A stretch of 64,000 bases of DNA from assembly GCF_030238365.1 (NCBI RefSeq), contig NZ_JASSOT010000058.1, positions 21,863 through 85,862 on the forward strand, in the 5' to 3' direction. Below, in pieces: positions 8,886-17,032 of the stretch; within the stretch, counting starts at the first letter, position 1, and the number at the start of each line of letters is the position of its first letter. The translations under genes were made by a program, and so were the position numbers. This DNA is from Lelliottia wanjuensis (GTDB lineage Bacteria > Pseudomonadota > Gammaproteobacteria > Enterobacterales > Enterobacteriaceae). The notes beneath the pieces are model-generated. The model did not search any database. It was not told where the DNA came from and worked only from the letters and a program-made list of their open reading frames with translations.

Positions 8886-8922
8886 GCCGCTTATTCCGCT
8901 TAAGCTAAGCGGAATAAGCGGC
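8886..8922 (-). terminator. Perfect 17-bp inverted repeat, probable terminator
   Basis: Arms gccgcttattccgctta and its exact complement are separated by a 3-base loop (agc). On the minus strand the hairpin is followed by ttttt, so it should end transcription from the DUF3987 gene side before the zinc-finger gene. Confidence 0.65.
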
Positions 8923-8957
8923 TTTCCCCCGTGTGATGAAAAAACTAAATCAGAAAA

Positions 8958-8976
8958 CCCGACCATAATGGTCGGG
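8958..8976 (-). terminator. Second hairpin of a tandem terminator
   Basis: Arms cccgacca and tggtcggg around a 3-base loop; on the minus strand the stem is followed by ttttc. It lies 12 bases beyond the stop of the DUF3987 gene. Confidence 0.6.
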
Positions 8977-8988
8977 AGTTGTGCTTAT

Positions 8989-10485
8989 TCAGGACCTTTT
9001 CCAATAGTCGTTAAATTGGCTATTGGAAACAAAATATTTCACACCTGGTCGACCTGGTGTCTTACGTGGTGCTTCAACAAACATGAATGTTCCGTTACTT
9101 TTCGCCACGATATTCTCCAGGGCCCGGTGTATTCTTTTGTCCTTGTTACGCAACGCGCTCGGCCCAAAGTTTGCTACGTCACTGACAGGAAAACCGGCCT
9201 GCCAGCGCGGGTCAGTGTGGTACTTATCCAGCCAGTCCATTACCAGAGCTTCATCATGCTCGTCTCTGGCATTTTCAGAGAAAATGCTCATAAACTGGTT
9301 GACGTACCAGCCACAAAGCGCGTGAGCGGAATCAATACACTCCCGTGGGATAATGAGCGAGTTATCTTTGCGGGTAAGTAAGTGTAAGGTCCCGGCAATA
9401 CGTACCGTATTTTCGATGATCTTAGAGCCCACATCGCTAAAATCATACAGTGTGTGGCCGTAGTTAAGTTCTCTTTCGACAAGGTTATGCAATCCTGTGA
9501 GATAGTGCATATCACCCACCACGAGTACCTGACGTTCACCATTGCAGTTCAGACTTTCTTCTAACCATGCCTGAAGTTTTACTTCAAGTTTTTGAAGTTC
9601 TGTGCATTCAGCAAGTGTCAGGCTATAAGATGATTCATAACGCTCTCCCATGGTGCTTACTGGGTACGACAGCAGGAAACGCGCCCCAGCACCGGACTCC
9701 CGGAAAAAATGCTCTGTAAGCTTTTCAGACGATAAAAACAAATCTGGCTGAACCATCATGTGCATAGTGAGTCGCGCATTCTTGACGATAAAACAGTCTT
9801 TCATGCGGTTAACGGGAGCTTCCCCTCCGCTCCAGAACTTGTTTATCGTTGGAAGATTGCTAAAAATGTTACTTTTCAGCAAATTGCCACCTTCATCAGA
9901 CATCAACCCGGCTGATGCACCGCTGCCACGAAGCCCTTCAAGCAGCGCCCTTTCGGTCGTGTTGTCGTAAATGAGCTGTCGTTTTACTGGCTCATTCGGT
10001 TTTTTGTGCCCATGAGCTTCCAGGCGGTCTCTGAATTCCTGCGGCTCTTTCCCCCCTTTGACTGCCGCTTTAAGTGCTGATTCCAGTGCTTTTTTTTCTG
10101 TCTTCCAGATGTCTGACAGAATCTGGTAGTTTTGTAAATCCAGCTGATACTGTTCAGCCGCCTTGCTGTCATACTCGCGAAATACCCGCATGAGCAGCTT
10201 TTCAACCGTTGTCTTACGTTCGCCAGATAAAGCCAGCGTTATGATGAACAGTGAAAGAGGGATAGTTCCCTGACTTTCAAACGCTTTTACATCATAGGCT
10301 CCCTGAGCTGCGAGAGACAAAACAGACAGTATGCATGACACAATCATCTCAAATGGCGCCTGCGTCAGCTTTTGTATTTCTATTGCAACCTGGTAAAGCT
10401 CTTCGGGCAAATCGTCCACAGGATAATCTCCGCAGGCTATCCGGCCTGGATACTTAATATGTCCATTGGTTTTCATCGCGCACAT
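8989..10485 (-). CDS. DUF3987 protein, YfjI-like
   Basis: A 498-aa protein matching the DUF3987 family, whose E. coli member YfjI lies in the CP4-57 prophage next to alpA, as here. A P-loop-like motif LSGERKTT (about residues 87-94) and an acidic SDEGGNLL motif (around 200) fit an ATP-binding, helicase- or primase-associated core. The ATG at 10485 has the ribosome site aaaggag 6 bases upstream. Neighbours are AlpA and the 436-aa protein upstream and the zinc-finger protein downstream. The family's biochemical function is not settled; a role in element replication is inference. Confidence 0.75.
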   Translation of the reverse strand: MCAMKTNGHIKYPGRIACGDYPVDDLPEELYQVAIEIQKLTQAPFEMIVSCILSVLSLAAQGAYDVKAFESQGTIPLSLFIITLALSGERKTTVEKLLMRVFREYDSKAAEQYQLDLQNYQILSDIWKTEKKALESALKAAVKGGKEPQEFRDRLEAHGHKKPNEPVKRQLIYDNTTERALLEGLRGSGASAGLMSDEGGNLLKSNIFSNLPTINKFWSGGEAPVNRMKDCFIVKNARLTMHMMVQPDLFLSSEKLTEHFFRESGAGARFLLSYPVSTMGERYESSYSLTLAECTELQKLEVKLQAWLEESLNCNGERQVLVVGDMHYLTGLHNLVERELNYGHTLYDFSDVGSKIIENTVRIAGTLHLLTRKDNSLIIPRECIDSAHALCGWYVNQFMSIFSENARDEHDEALVMDWLDKYHTDPRWQAGFPVSDVANFGPSALRNKDKRIHRALENIVAKSNGTFMFVEAPRKTPGRPGVKYFVSNSQFNDYWKRS

Positions 10486-10621
10486 ATTGTGCTCCTTTAT
10501 TTTTGTACGGGCAGGTATGAGCTGTCACCGCACTGGATTTTGGGCACAACGCTCCCTTCAACACCATTTTTAAAGGTATTGACGATAAGGATGGTTGTGA
10601 CAGGAAGTGTTCCGCTAAAAA

Positions 10622-11932
10622 TTACGGCGGAACGTTACACCGGGCCGTGAGCGTAGTTGGGGCCAGCGCTGGTGTAATAAATTGATTACGCTCTGAAAAG
10701 TAGCTAGCTAATTCGGGGCCAGTGCGGACACTGGAACAAGCAGATGTTTTACGCTGACGTACTGGCTGCGACCAGAGGCGGGGAGCCTCGATTGATACGC
10801 GTTTGGCAATACCTGCGTGAGCCGGTGCTATCGGCGTAGCGGGTACGGTCGCTGCACATTTTTGTTGTATGGCACTTTCGGCATGATTGATGCTGATGGT
10901 GGCAAAAGAGTGAGTCACTGCGCCCGCAGGCAAGTGGCACCGTTTAACGGTTTGTATCTGCGACTCTTCAGGGCCAGCAGAATCGACCGTAGCTGCGTTG
11001 CCTAAAAGTCTGGCAACGCATTGAGTAGTGAATTGTTCGTGGATGGCTGATACGTTTGTGCTCCGCGCCAGTTTTGTCGCTACACTGTCGTGTGTAGCCG
11101 TAGCCGTAGCCGTAGCCGTAGCCGTAGCCGGTAGCTGTTCAGTTTTAGCTGATGATTTCGCCAAAAAAAACGATGAATCATCATCGCGCTGATGCGCATT
11201 AGCCTGGCTAACACCGACGGGTACCACTGGTATATGTGAGGCTGGCTCCCCAGAACCCGTTGTACTAGCGTGTTTGCGAATGTCATTGTTGCTATGTGCC
11301 GGGTTAGCTGGCCCCTGTTGCGTCGGTGGTACGTACACTGCATCAGGACGTGGTTGTGGTGGGCAAAAGCGTGTAGGGCCTGCCAACTCCTCTTTCTGGT
11401 GCTCCGGGCATGACTGGATCAGTTGAATGATCTCATACTTGTGCTGTATCAGCTGATTGTATTCATTGTCAATAATTTCAATGAGTACCGGGTGAATATC
11501 GCTATTATGCTGACACAATTCACCTAACTGAAATGCGAAATTTTCAAGTTGATGGATATAGTTTTGGGCGAAATCAAGTGGAAAACGTTTAGATGGGATA
11601 CGTAGTTCCAAAAGGATTTTGAGCATTTGCCCACTACGTTGCTGGCGTTCACTATAAAATGCGTATTGGCTGGCGGGATCTTGTCCATCATCATTTTGGT
11701 TATCAATGAGCTGATAAAGCGCCAAGAGCACCTGCTCTGCACAAATCTGTTGGTTTTCGGCCAGATGTTCAAGTGAGTTTTTGCGGTTATACTGGCGTGG
11801 TTCCACCATCAGCGGCTCACCAGCGACAGTATGGACATCAACTTCCGGTACGAATGCGACCGGCAGGGGAGTCTGATGTTCGCGGCCTTGAGTGGTTGTT
11901 ACCAGCTGTGGGCTGAATTTAAGGCGACCCAT
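10622..11932 (-). CDS. Unknown island protein with Ala-Thr repeat
   Basis: A 436-aa protein lying between alpA and the YfjI-like gene. The N-terminal 190 residues look folded and helical (EHLAENQQICAEQVLLALYQL region onward). From about residue 195 the sequence becomes low-complexity, rich in Pro, Ala, Thr and Ser, with (Ala-Thr)6 coded by a hexanucleotide repeat. Its ribosome site aaggagg lies inside the last codons of alpA, and the start is 2 bases after the alpA stop, so the two are translationally coupled. No family recognised. The C-terminal half may be a disordered tail or a region decaying in frame. Confidence 0.55.
   Translation of the reverse strand: MGRLKFSPQLVTTTQGREHQTPLPVAFVPEVDVHTVAGEPLMVEPRQYNRKNSLEHLAENQQICAEQVLLALYQLIDNQNDDGQDPASQYAFYSERQQRSGQMLKILLELRIPSKRFPLDFAQNYIHQLENFAFQLGELCQHNSDIHPVLIEIIDNEYNQLIQHKYEIIQLIQSCPEHQKEELAGPTRFCPPQPRPDAVYVPPTQQGPANPAHSNNDIRKHASTTGSGEPASHIPVVPVGVSQANAHQRDDDSSFFLAKSSAKTEQLPATATATATATATHDSVATKLARSTNVSAIHEQFTTQCVARLLGNAATVDSAGPEESQIQTVKRCHLPAGAVTHSFATISINHAESAIQQKCAATVPATPIAPAHAGIAKRVSIEAPRLWSQPVRQRKTSACSSVRTGPELASYFSERNQFITPALAPTTLTARCNVPP
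11094..11129 (+). repeat. Six tandem copies of gtagcc
   Basis: A perfect hexanucleotide array of six units, followed by an imperfect seventh (ggtagct). It lies inside the 436-aa gene and codes for alternating Ala and Thr on the minus strand. Copy-number change would add or remove Ala-Thr pairs without breaking the frame. Confidence 0.9.
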
Positions 11933-11934
11933 GA

Positions 11935-12156
11935 TTAAGCCTCCTTAGCGTCAGAGTGCTGCTGGATCCAGGCCAGCACATCGCTTTCGCGGTAGCGGCG
12001 GGCGCGACCAAGGCAGATAGCGGCCGGGAGTTTACCCTGCTTCTTCTGCTCGTAGTGCCATGAAAGACTCATGCCCGTTAACTGGGCAAATTCTTTCATG
12101 GTTAGCAGACGATCGATCTTTACCGATTCCGTGCTGCTGTTTTTAGGTTTTGTCAT
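11935..12156 (-). CDS. alpA: AlpA family transcriptional regulator
   Basis: A 73-aa helix-turn-helix protein of the AlpA/MerR-like excisionase group. The motif LLTMKEFAQLTGMSLSWHYEQKKQGKLPAA, read as a pattern, is the family's winged helix with the recognition segment, and GRARRYRESDVLAWI is the usual end. In CP4-57, AlpA activates the prophage integrase gene and excision. Here it heads a minus-strand unit with the 436-aa and YfjI-like genes. An imperfect palindrome (12167-12193) immediately upstream is a candidate operator. Family assignment is firm; symbol given by family and neighbourhood. Confidence 0.85.
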   Translation of the reverse strand: MTKPKNSSTESVKIDRLLTMKEFAQLTGMSLSWHYEQKKQGKLPAAICLGRARRYRESDVLAWIQQHSDAKEA

Positions 12157-12754
12157 GGTAAAAGCTCGCGTATATTTGTATTAATTACACGCGCATTCTC
12201 AGACCAACAAGGCGATCAGATCACGGAAAAATTAAATGGCAAAAAAAATGATTGACTTTTTTAATTGACTTAAAACACTTGCATATGTAGTTGGGGAGAA
12301 AGATGGAAATCACGTTTTGGCTCGATTCTGTTCAGTCTGCTCTTTTTGATAACGCTTACTGTAGCGCTCCACATTTCCAGCCATGATCGCAGCTGATGAT
12401 ATGACTTTATATACTAGCTGTTAGCACTGATGAGATATTCCAGAGGAGGTCATCATTCATTCGACAAATATTGCAGCCTATGTCTGGTTTGTTGTGCATA
12501 AGGAGACGCTGGCAGTTGATTATCCCTGGCGTCCTGGTGGCGTTTAATACTAGTACGATTAATCACTAACCTCAGTTAGTTCGTCGGTTATTCCAGAAAT
12601 TGCCGGGAATATACGACAAGGTTCTTTCCTGCTATGAAGCAAGTACCTGTTGTTTTGGCTTATAGCATCAATTTACAGTAATGAATGTGGCATGTAGGTT
12701 ATCGTTCCTTCCTGAATTCTAGAATCGACGACATAAAGGATCAGTAATGATCAT
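12157..12754. other. Intergenic region upstream of alpA
   Basis: No gene is seen. It begins with the alpA control region: an imperfect 27-base palindrome with outer arms cgcgt/acgcg (12167-12193) and two direct repeats attgactt at 12251 and 12264. The part 12300-12754 has scattered short frames and no recognisable similarity; it may be decayed mobile-element DNA, since an IS110 fragment follows it. Confidence 0.45.
12167..12193 (-). promoter_or_regulatory. Candidate operator upstream of alpA
   Basis: Imperfect palindrome running from cgcgtata to ttacacgcg, about 11 bases upstream of the alpA start on the minus strand. Symmetry and position suggest a regulator site, possibly autoregulation by AlpA. 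No matching consensus is known to me. Confidence 0.3.
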
Positions 12755-12895
12755 CGGAATGCTGTTTCCTTTATCAGATTGCTACGTGCTGGTGAATTCC
12801 CCCCTGTCTGGATACCTGACCTGACTCATAAAGCTATGCGTGATTTAACCAAGACGCGAGCCGCCGTAAAACATGGCGGCAGGGTTGTCCGGTAG
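12755..12895 (+). pseudogene. IS110-family transposase fragment
   Basis: A 46-codon frame reads RLLRAGEFPPVWIPDLTH followed by AMRDLTKTRAA, the conserved stretch that joins the N-terminal DEDD nuclease domain to the middle of IS110-family transposases. It ends in a stop after a short unrelated tail (GGRVVR), and no start or catalytic C-terminal serine domain is present. The element is therefore a dead remnant. Both ends are undefined. Confidence 0.65.
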
Positions 12896-12996
12896 TGACG
12901 ATCGCCCTTTAAAACCAGGAGCCAGCGTGATTACTCCATTGTTTTGGTTTCTGAACATAAGTTACCATCACGAAAAAATTTGATGCAAGACCCATA

Positions 12997-14472
12997 TTAG
13001 TGGCGTTCAATATTCAGGTCTCGGTATTGAGCATGTTTGTCAGAGTTAATTTCTAATTGCAATTCCTTAATGAACGTTTTATCCATCGCTTTTCGGACAA
13101 GGTTAAAATACATCTTTTTTTGGTCTTTATCGATTACTTGATTGTGAATATGATTGTTATTTATATCATTATAAGATAGATTCTCATTCAGAAGAGAGAG
13201 GATGGTGAAGTCAAGAAAACAAAGTAAGTACCTTTTTTCAAAGTTGAGGATGGTATTTACTATGTCAGTGTGTTTTTTATTTAATTTTTTTATTTCCATC
13301 TCTAGCCTTTCTATGTTTTTACTCCTGGTTGTCGTTTTTCTTTCTATTCTTTCTTCTGTTAATTTTTTGTTTTTTAAATCACTATCATCTTTTGAACGAA
13401 GAGTATTATTCTCCGTGTCTGTGTGAGTGGGTTGCGTATACTGATTAAGCCACAAGCGAAAATTATAAAGGATCTCTTCTTCTGGAATGGTTAAATCAAT
13501 GGAGCATACTGCTCGGCTTAACGATAATGCACCATTACTGTCAATTGTTTTATTCCATCCAAATGTTTTCAAATCTTCGATAAGCAAACTGGTTGGGGAT
13601 GCATTATCATTGAGACTATCATCCGTAATAAATTCTTCCCGCAATCTTTTTACTAAACATTCACTTCCTTCGCTCAAATATTTAGATACCTCCTGAATGA
13701 GTTTATCTGAATCGCCAGTGTATCTAGAGAACATGTTAAATATAGAGAAGTCGCTTACTGGGAATGTAAGGTTTATAAATGATTTTTCCTCACGTTGTGA
13801 TAAAGGCATTTTGATGTTAATGATGTCTGTAATGTCAGGATAAAAATCATCACTGGAGAGGATGGTTAATATTTTTCCTGATTTGATTTTTTCTTCTATA
13901 TCGATAAGCGTATAGTTGTCACTACATCTAAGTTTTAATTCTTCTATGTAAGGTTCAGGATTAAATATTTTCAAGGTTAAGTCTGAGGATATGATGTCGA
14001 AATTAACGTTATTTATCTCGTGTAGCTCAAGTATTTTTTCAGCAGATTCTGTATTGTTGTTATCTATATTTTCGCGCTTAGATATTGCTCTTGTTATTAT
14101 TCTTACTAAATTTCTAATATCCTCATCTGAACGGCTATATTTATATCGAAGTTTATTTGCGATATCGACGGTAATTAATCCTTGTTGATAATAAGGCTGC
14201 AATAGAATGTGAGCCATATACTCTCTGTCAGACGGCTGTTTGCCAAGAGTACGAATGAGTTCACATTTATGGTATTTACTGTTTCCTGCATAACCGAGCA
14301 AAGGGAAGGGGGTTTCGCTCCCTTTGATTCTGAAATAGTTATCGAAAATTCTACAGGCTCTTGCTCTGCGTGAAATGGCTATATACCATTCATCTACGGA
14401 GTAATTAATTTTTGCATAACGATTAAACCATGATGAGTCGAGTTTGAATGATGATGAGTTACTATCAGGCAT
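12997..14472 (-). CDS. AT-rich island gene of unknown function next to integrase
   Basis: A 491-aa protein. The opening (SSWFNRYAKINYSVDEWYIAISRRAR pattern: Trp-Phe, then a helix ending in basic residues) recalls the integrase-adjacent DUF6387 group, but I am not sure. A lysine- and glutamate-rich segment near residues 360-410 should form a coiled coil (ERIERKTTTRSKNIERLEME region). No enzyme motif is visible. The gene is far richer in A and T than its surroundings, showing recent transfer. It lies 115 bases beyond the integrase stop on the same strand, a common spot for defence or toxin genes. Function unknown. Confidence 0.55.
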   Translation of the reverse strand: MPDSNSSSFKLDSSWFNRYAKINYSVDEWYIAISRRARACRIFDNYFRIKGSETPFPLLGYAGNSKYHKCELIRTLGKQPSDREYMAHILLQPYYQQGLITVDIANKLRYKYSRSDEDIRNLVRIITRAISKRENIDNNNTESAEKILELHEINNVNFDIISSDLTLKIFNPEPYIEELKLRCSDNYTLIDIEEKIKSGKILTILSSDDFYPDITDIINIKMPLSQREEKSFINLTFPVSDFSIFNMFSRYTGDSDKLIQEVSKYLSEGSECLVKRLREEFITDDSLNDNASPTSLLIEDLKTFGWNKTIDSNGALSLSRAVCSIDLTIPEEEILYNFRLWLNQYTQPTHTDTENNTLRSKDDSDLKNKKLTEERIERKTTTRSKNIERLEMEIKKLNKKHTDIVNTILNFEKRYLLCFLDFTILSLLNENLSYNDINNNHIHNQVIDKDQKKMYFNLVRKAMDKTFIKELQLEINSDKHAQYRDLNIERH

Positions 14473-14540
14473 AATAGTTTCCTTTTACTATTTTGAGTAT
14501 CAATGGTTAATCTATTCGGTTTTGATGTAAAAAAATAAAA

Positions 14541-14567
14541 ACAGATGCAACTCTACGTTACATCTGT
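14541..14567 (-). terminator. Terminator after the integrase gene
   Basis: Hairpin with arms acagatg and catctgt extended by aac/gtt around a short loop; on the minus strand it is followed by tttttattttttt. It lies 20 bases past the integrase stop. Confidence 0.7.
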
Positions 14568-14587
14568 GAGCGAAAAATAAGCATGAT

Positions 14588-15781
14588 TTACACTACAGTG
14601 GTCCTGGCTGCATTCTGTTTATCAATAAAATCCGCATACCATTGCATCATCACCCGGCGATCGTCCAGATAAAGCGCGTGATTATAGGTACCACGGATGC
14701 TGTTCTTGTCGACGTGAGCAAGTTGCATTTCAATCCACGCGGTATTGAAGCTGTTTTCATGCAGAATGGTACTCAGCGTATGACGGAACCCGTGGCCGGT
14801 TGCCCGTTTGTCGTAGCCGATACGTTTGAGCACCATATTGATACTGGCTTCACTCATGGGCTTGTTGATATCGCAGCGACCCGGAAACACCAGCCGGTAC
14901 TGCCCGGTGAGGCTCTGTAGCTCACGCAGGATCGCCACGACCTGATCCGATAGCGGCACCAGATGTTTGCGGCGCATTTTCATCCGTGCTTCCGGTATCG
15001 ACCATAACGCATTATCAAAATCAAACTCCGACCATTCAGCAGCCCGTAATTCAATCGTACGCACACCTGTAAGCAACAACAGGCTCGTTGCCATTCGAGT
15101 GATGGGGCTGCCGTGGTAAGCCGCAAGCTTGTCGAGGAACTCCGGGAGCTCGCTGACGGAGAGGTGAGGGAAGTGTTCTGTCTTAGGTGGGGTAAGTGTG
15201 CCGGTAAGTTCTGCTGCGGGGTTTATGGTGGCGCGGCCGGTGGCGATAGCGTAACGAAAAATCTGGTTACAATACTGACGCACCTTACGCATTTTCTCCA
15301 GCGCACCGCGCCTTTCAATCATACGCAGTACTTCAAGCATCTCCAGCGGCAGGATTTCCGCGACAGGGCGTTTACCCACATGCGGGAAGATATCCTTCTC
15401 CAGCGCTTCCAGAACGCTTTCAGCGTAACTTTCTGACCACGAGGCGAGCTTATGGTGATGCCATTCCAGTGCAAGTGCTTTAAACGTATTTTCGACGGTC
15501 AGCTTTTTGGTGAGTTTTTCGAGCTGTTTTTTCTCGCTCGGGTCACCGCCTTCCGCCAGCACTTTACGTGCATCGTCACGCTTGAGTCTCGCTTCGGCAA
15601 GACTGATATCCGGATAAACACCGATGGATAATTTTTTCTCTTTACCGGCGACGCGGTATTTCATTCGCCAGTAACGACCGCCATTGGGTTTAACCAACAA
15701 AAATAGCCCGCGTTCGTCGGCGAGCTTATATTCTTTCTCTCTGGGTCTGGCAGTCTCTACCTGCCGGGCTGTCAGTGCCAT
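14588..15781 (-). CDS. P4-type tyrosine integrase
   Basis: A 397-aa site-specific recombinase that inserts and, with an excisionase, removes the island at the tRNA gene. The N-terminal DUF4102 arm-binding domain opens with LTARQVETARPREKEYKLAD. The catalytic domain has the expected residues: R241 in LLLTGVRTIELR, H330 and R333 in HGFRH, H356 in AHVDKN and the nucleophile Y366 in GTYNH. Length is usual for the family. It points away from tRNA-Phe, whose 3' end lies 177 bases upstream, the standard layout for P4-like elements. All catalytic residues are intact, so mobility is possible. Confidence 0.95.
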   Translation of the reverse strand: MALTARQVETARPREKEYKLADERGLFLLVKPNGGRYWRMKYRVAGKEKKLSIGVYPDISLAEARLKRDDARKVLAEGGDPSEKKQLEKLTKKLTVENTFKALALEWHHHKLASWSESYAESVLEALEKDIFPHVGKRPVAEILPLEMLEVLRMIERRGALEKMRKVRQYCNQIFRYAIATGRATINPAAELTGTLTPPKTEHFPHLSVSELPEFLDKLAAYHGSPITRMATSLLLLTGVRTIELRAAEWSEFDFDNALWSIPEARMKMRRKHLVPLSDQVVAILRELQSLTGQYRLVFPGRCDINKPMSEASINMVLKRIGYDKRATGHGFRHTLSTILHENSFNTAWIEMQLAHVDKNSIRGTYNHALYLDDRRVMMQWYADFIDKQNAARTTVV

Positions 15782-15957
15782 CTGGGGGCCCCTGAATCAC
15801 GTTGAACACGATGAGCCCCCACAATGGCCCCCAACAGAGTCTGGATTGGGAAAGAACTGTATGGAGTTCCGTGGAGCTCGATGAGAGATAAAACGGGATA
15901 TGTGTGTGATTATACAGGAGTTTGGAGGAGTTCTGAAGACCACTAAAGAAGTGAAAG
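15782..15957. other. Integrase leader and attachment-site region
   Basis: Region between the integrase start and the 3' end of tRNA-Phe. P4-type elements recombine in the 3' part of the tRNA gene, so the attachment core should overlap bases 15958 to about 15985 and integrase arm sites should fall here. Short repeats (ggagttccgtggagctc and ggagtttggaggagttc) are candidates. No second copy of the tRNA end was found elsewhere in the window, so the far end of the island lies beyond base 1. Confidence 0.45.
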
Positions 15958-16033
15958 TGGTGCCCGGACTCGGAATCGAACCAAGGACACGGGGATTTTC
16001 AATCCCCTGCTCTACCGACTGAGCTATCCGGGC
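15958..16033 (-). tRNA. pheV: tRNA-Phe (GAA)
   Basis: A 76-base tRNA gene on the minus strand, starting gcccggatagctcagtcg and ending with an encoded CCA. The anticodon loop ttgaaaa contains GAA, specific for phenylalanine. The position between yqgA and an integrase matches pheV of E. coli, a well-known island insertion site. Confidence 0.97.
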
Positions 16034-16128
16034 AACGGGGCGCATTAAACCCGATTGGGCATCCGGCGTCAACGAAATTTGTCGATTTCGCAACGGAGTG
16101 CACACTCTCTCACCACTTTGATGACAAC

Positions 16129-16842
16129 TTAGGCGAAAAAGTGCGTCCACAGGGCTGAGAGCGGCATCGCGAGTACCAGTGCGGGCAGCATATTCACCAC
16201 CGCAAACATCTTAATTCCGCAGATTCGAAGTCCTGTTGCCAGCAGCAGCAGGCCGCCCACGGCGGTGAAGTCTGCCATCATCGCCGGTGTGGTGAGCGGC
16301 AATATCAGCGTGGCGCAGGTGGCGAGCGCCAGCTGAATCATTAGCATCGGCACGCAAATCGCCGCGACGGCAATGCCTAGCGTGGTGGCGAAGATGGTGG
16401 CGGTGAAGAAATCGAGAAACGCCTTAGCAATCAGAATGCTGGGGTCGCCGGTCATCCCTTCCTGCATCGAGCCAAATATCCCCGTCCCGCTGGCGCAAAA
16501 CAGAATGATGATGGCCACATAGTTCTGAATAAAGGTCTCATGCGTTCCGCTTGCGGCTTTTCCTGGGCGAGAGATAAGGTTTTTGGCCTTACTGACTGCG
16601 CCGTTAATCCCTTTCTCCAGGTAACAAAACTCACCGATCAGTGCGCCGAGCAGGGTGGCAAGCACCATCACTGGCAGGTTGGCACATTTGATGACCAGCA
16701 AAATGCCGATGCCGAGTGACGCCAGCCCAAAGATCGAGGGCATGGAAGTGCGAATACGTTCAGGTAATCTCTGGCTTAACACCGCGCCGAGCACGCCACC
16801 GAGTAGTACGGCACCGGCATTAATAAAGGGTCCAATAACCAA
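16129..16842 (-). CDS. yqgA: DUF554 inner-membrane protein YqgA
   Basis: A 237-aa polytopic membrane protein of the DUF554 family with about seven hydrophobic segments. The start MVIGPFINAGAVLLGGVLGA has the typical opening helix, and GxxG-rich segments follow throughout. Its transport or structural function has not been established. It is divergent from speC and lies beside pheV, exactly as in E. coli, so it marks the return to core chromosome after the island. Confidence 0.9.
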   Translation of the reverse strand: MVIGPFINAGAVLLGGVLGAVLSQRLPERIRTSMPSIFGLASLGIGILLVIKCANLPVMVLATLLGALIGEFCYLEKGINGAVSKAKNLISRPGKAASGTHETFIQNYVAIIILFCASGTGIFGSMQEGMTGDPSILIAKAFLDFFTATIFATTLGIAVAAICVPMLMIQLALATCATLILPLTTPAMMADFTAVGGLLLLATGLRICGIKMFAVVNMLPALVLAMPLSALWTHFFA

Positions 16843-17032
16843 AATACACTCCCGCTATTTAATCATTGATATTGCATTATTATTACATGAGGAAGGCGGA
16901 GAACGGGTAGCTTTCGCTGCCTGAAATGCATAAAGTCTCTGTCTTGCACCTCAAAATAAAAGGTGACATTATTGCGCGAATTTTCTCCTCCTGTCTGGAT
17001 CTCTTCTCCCCTTGAAACGGGTCTCTACGCCT

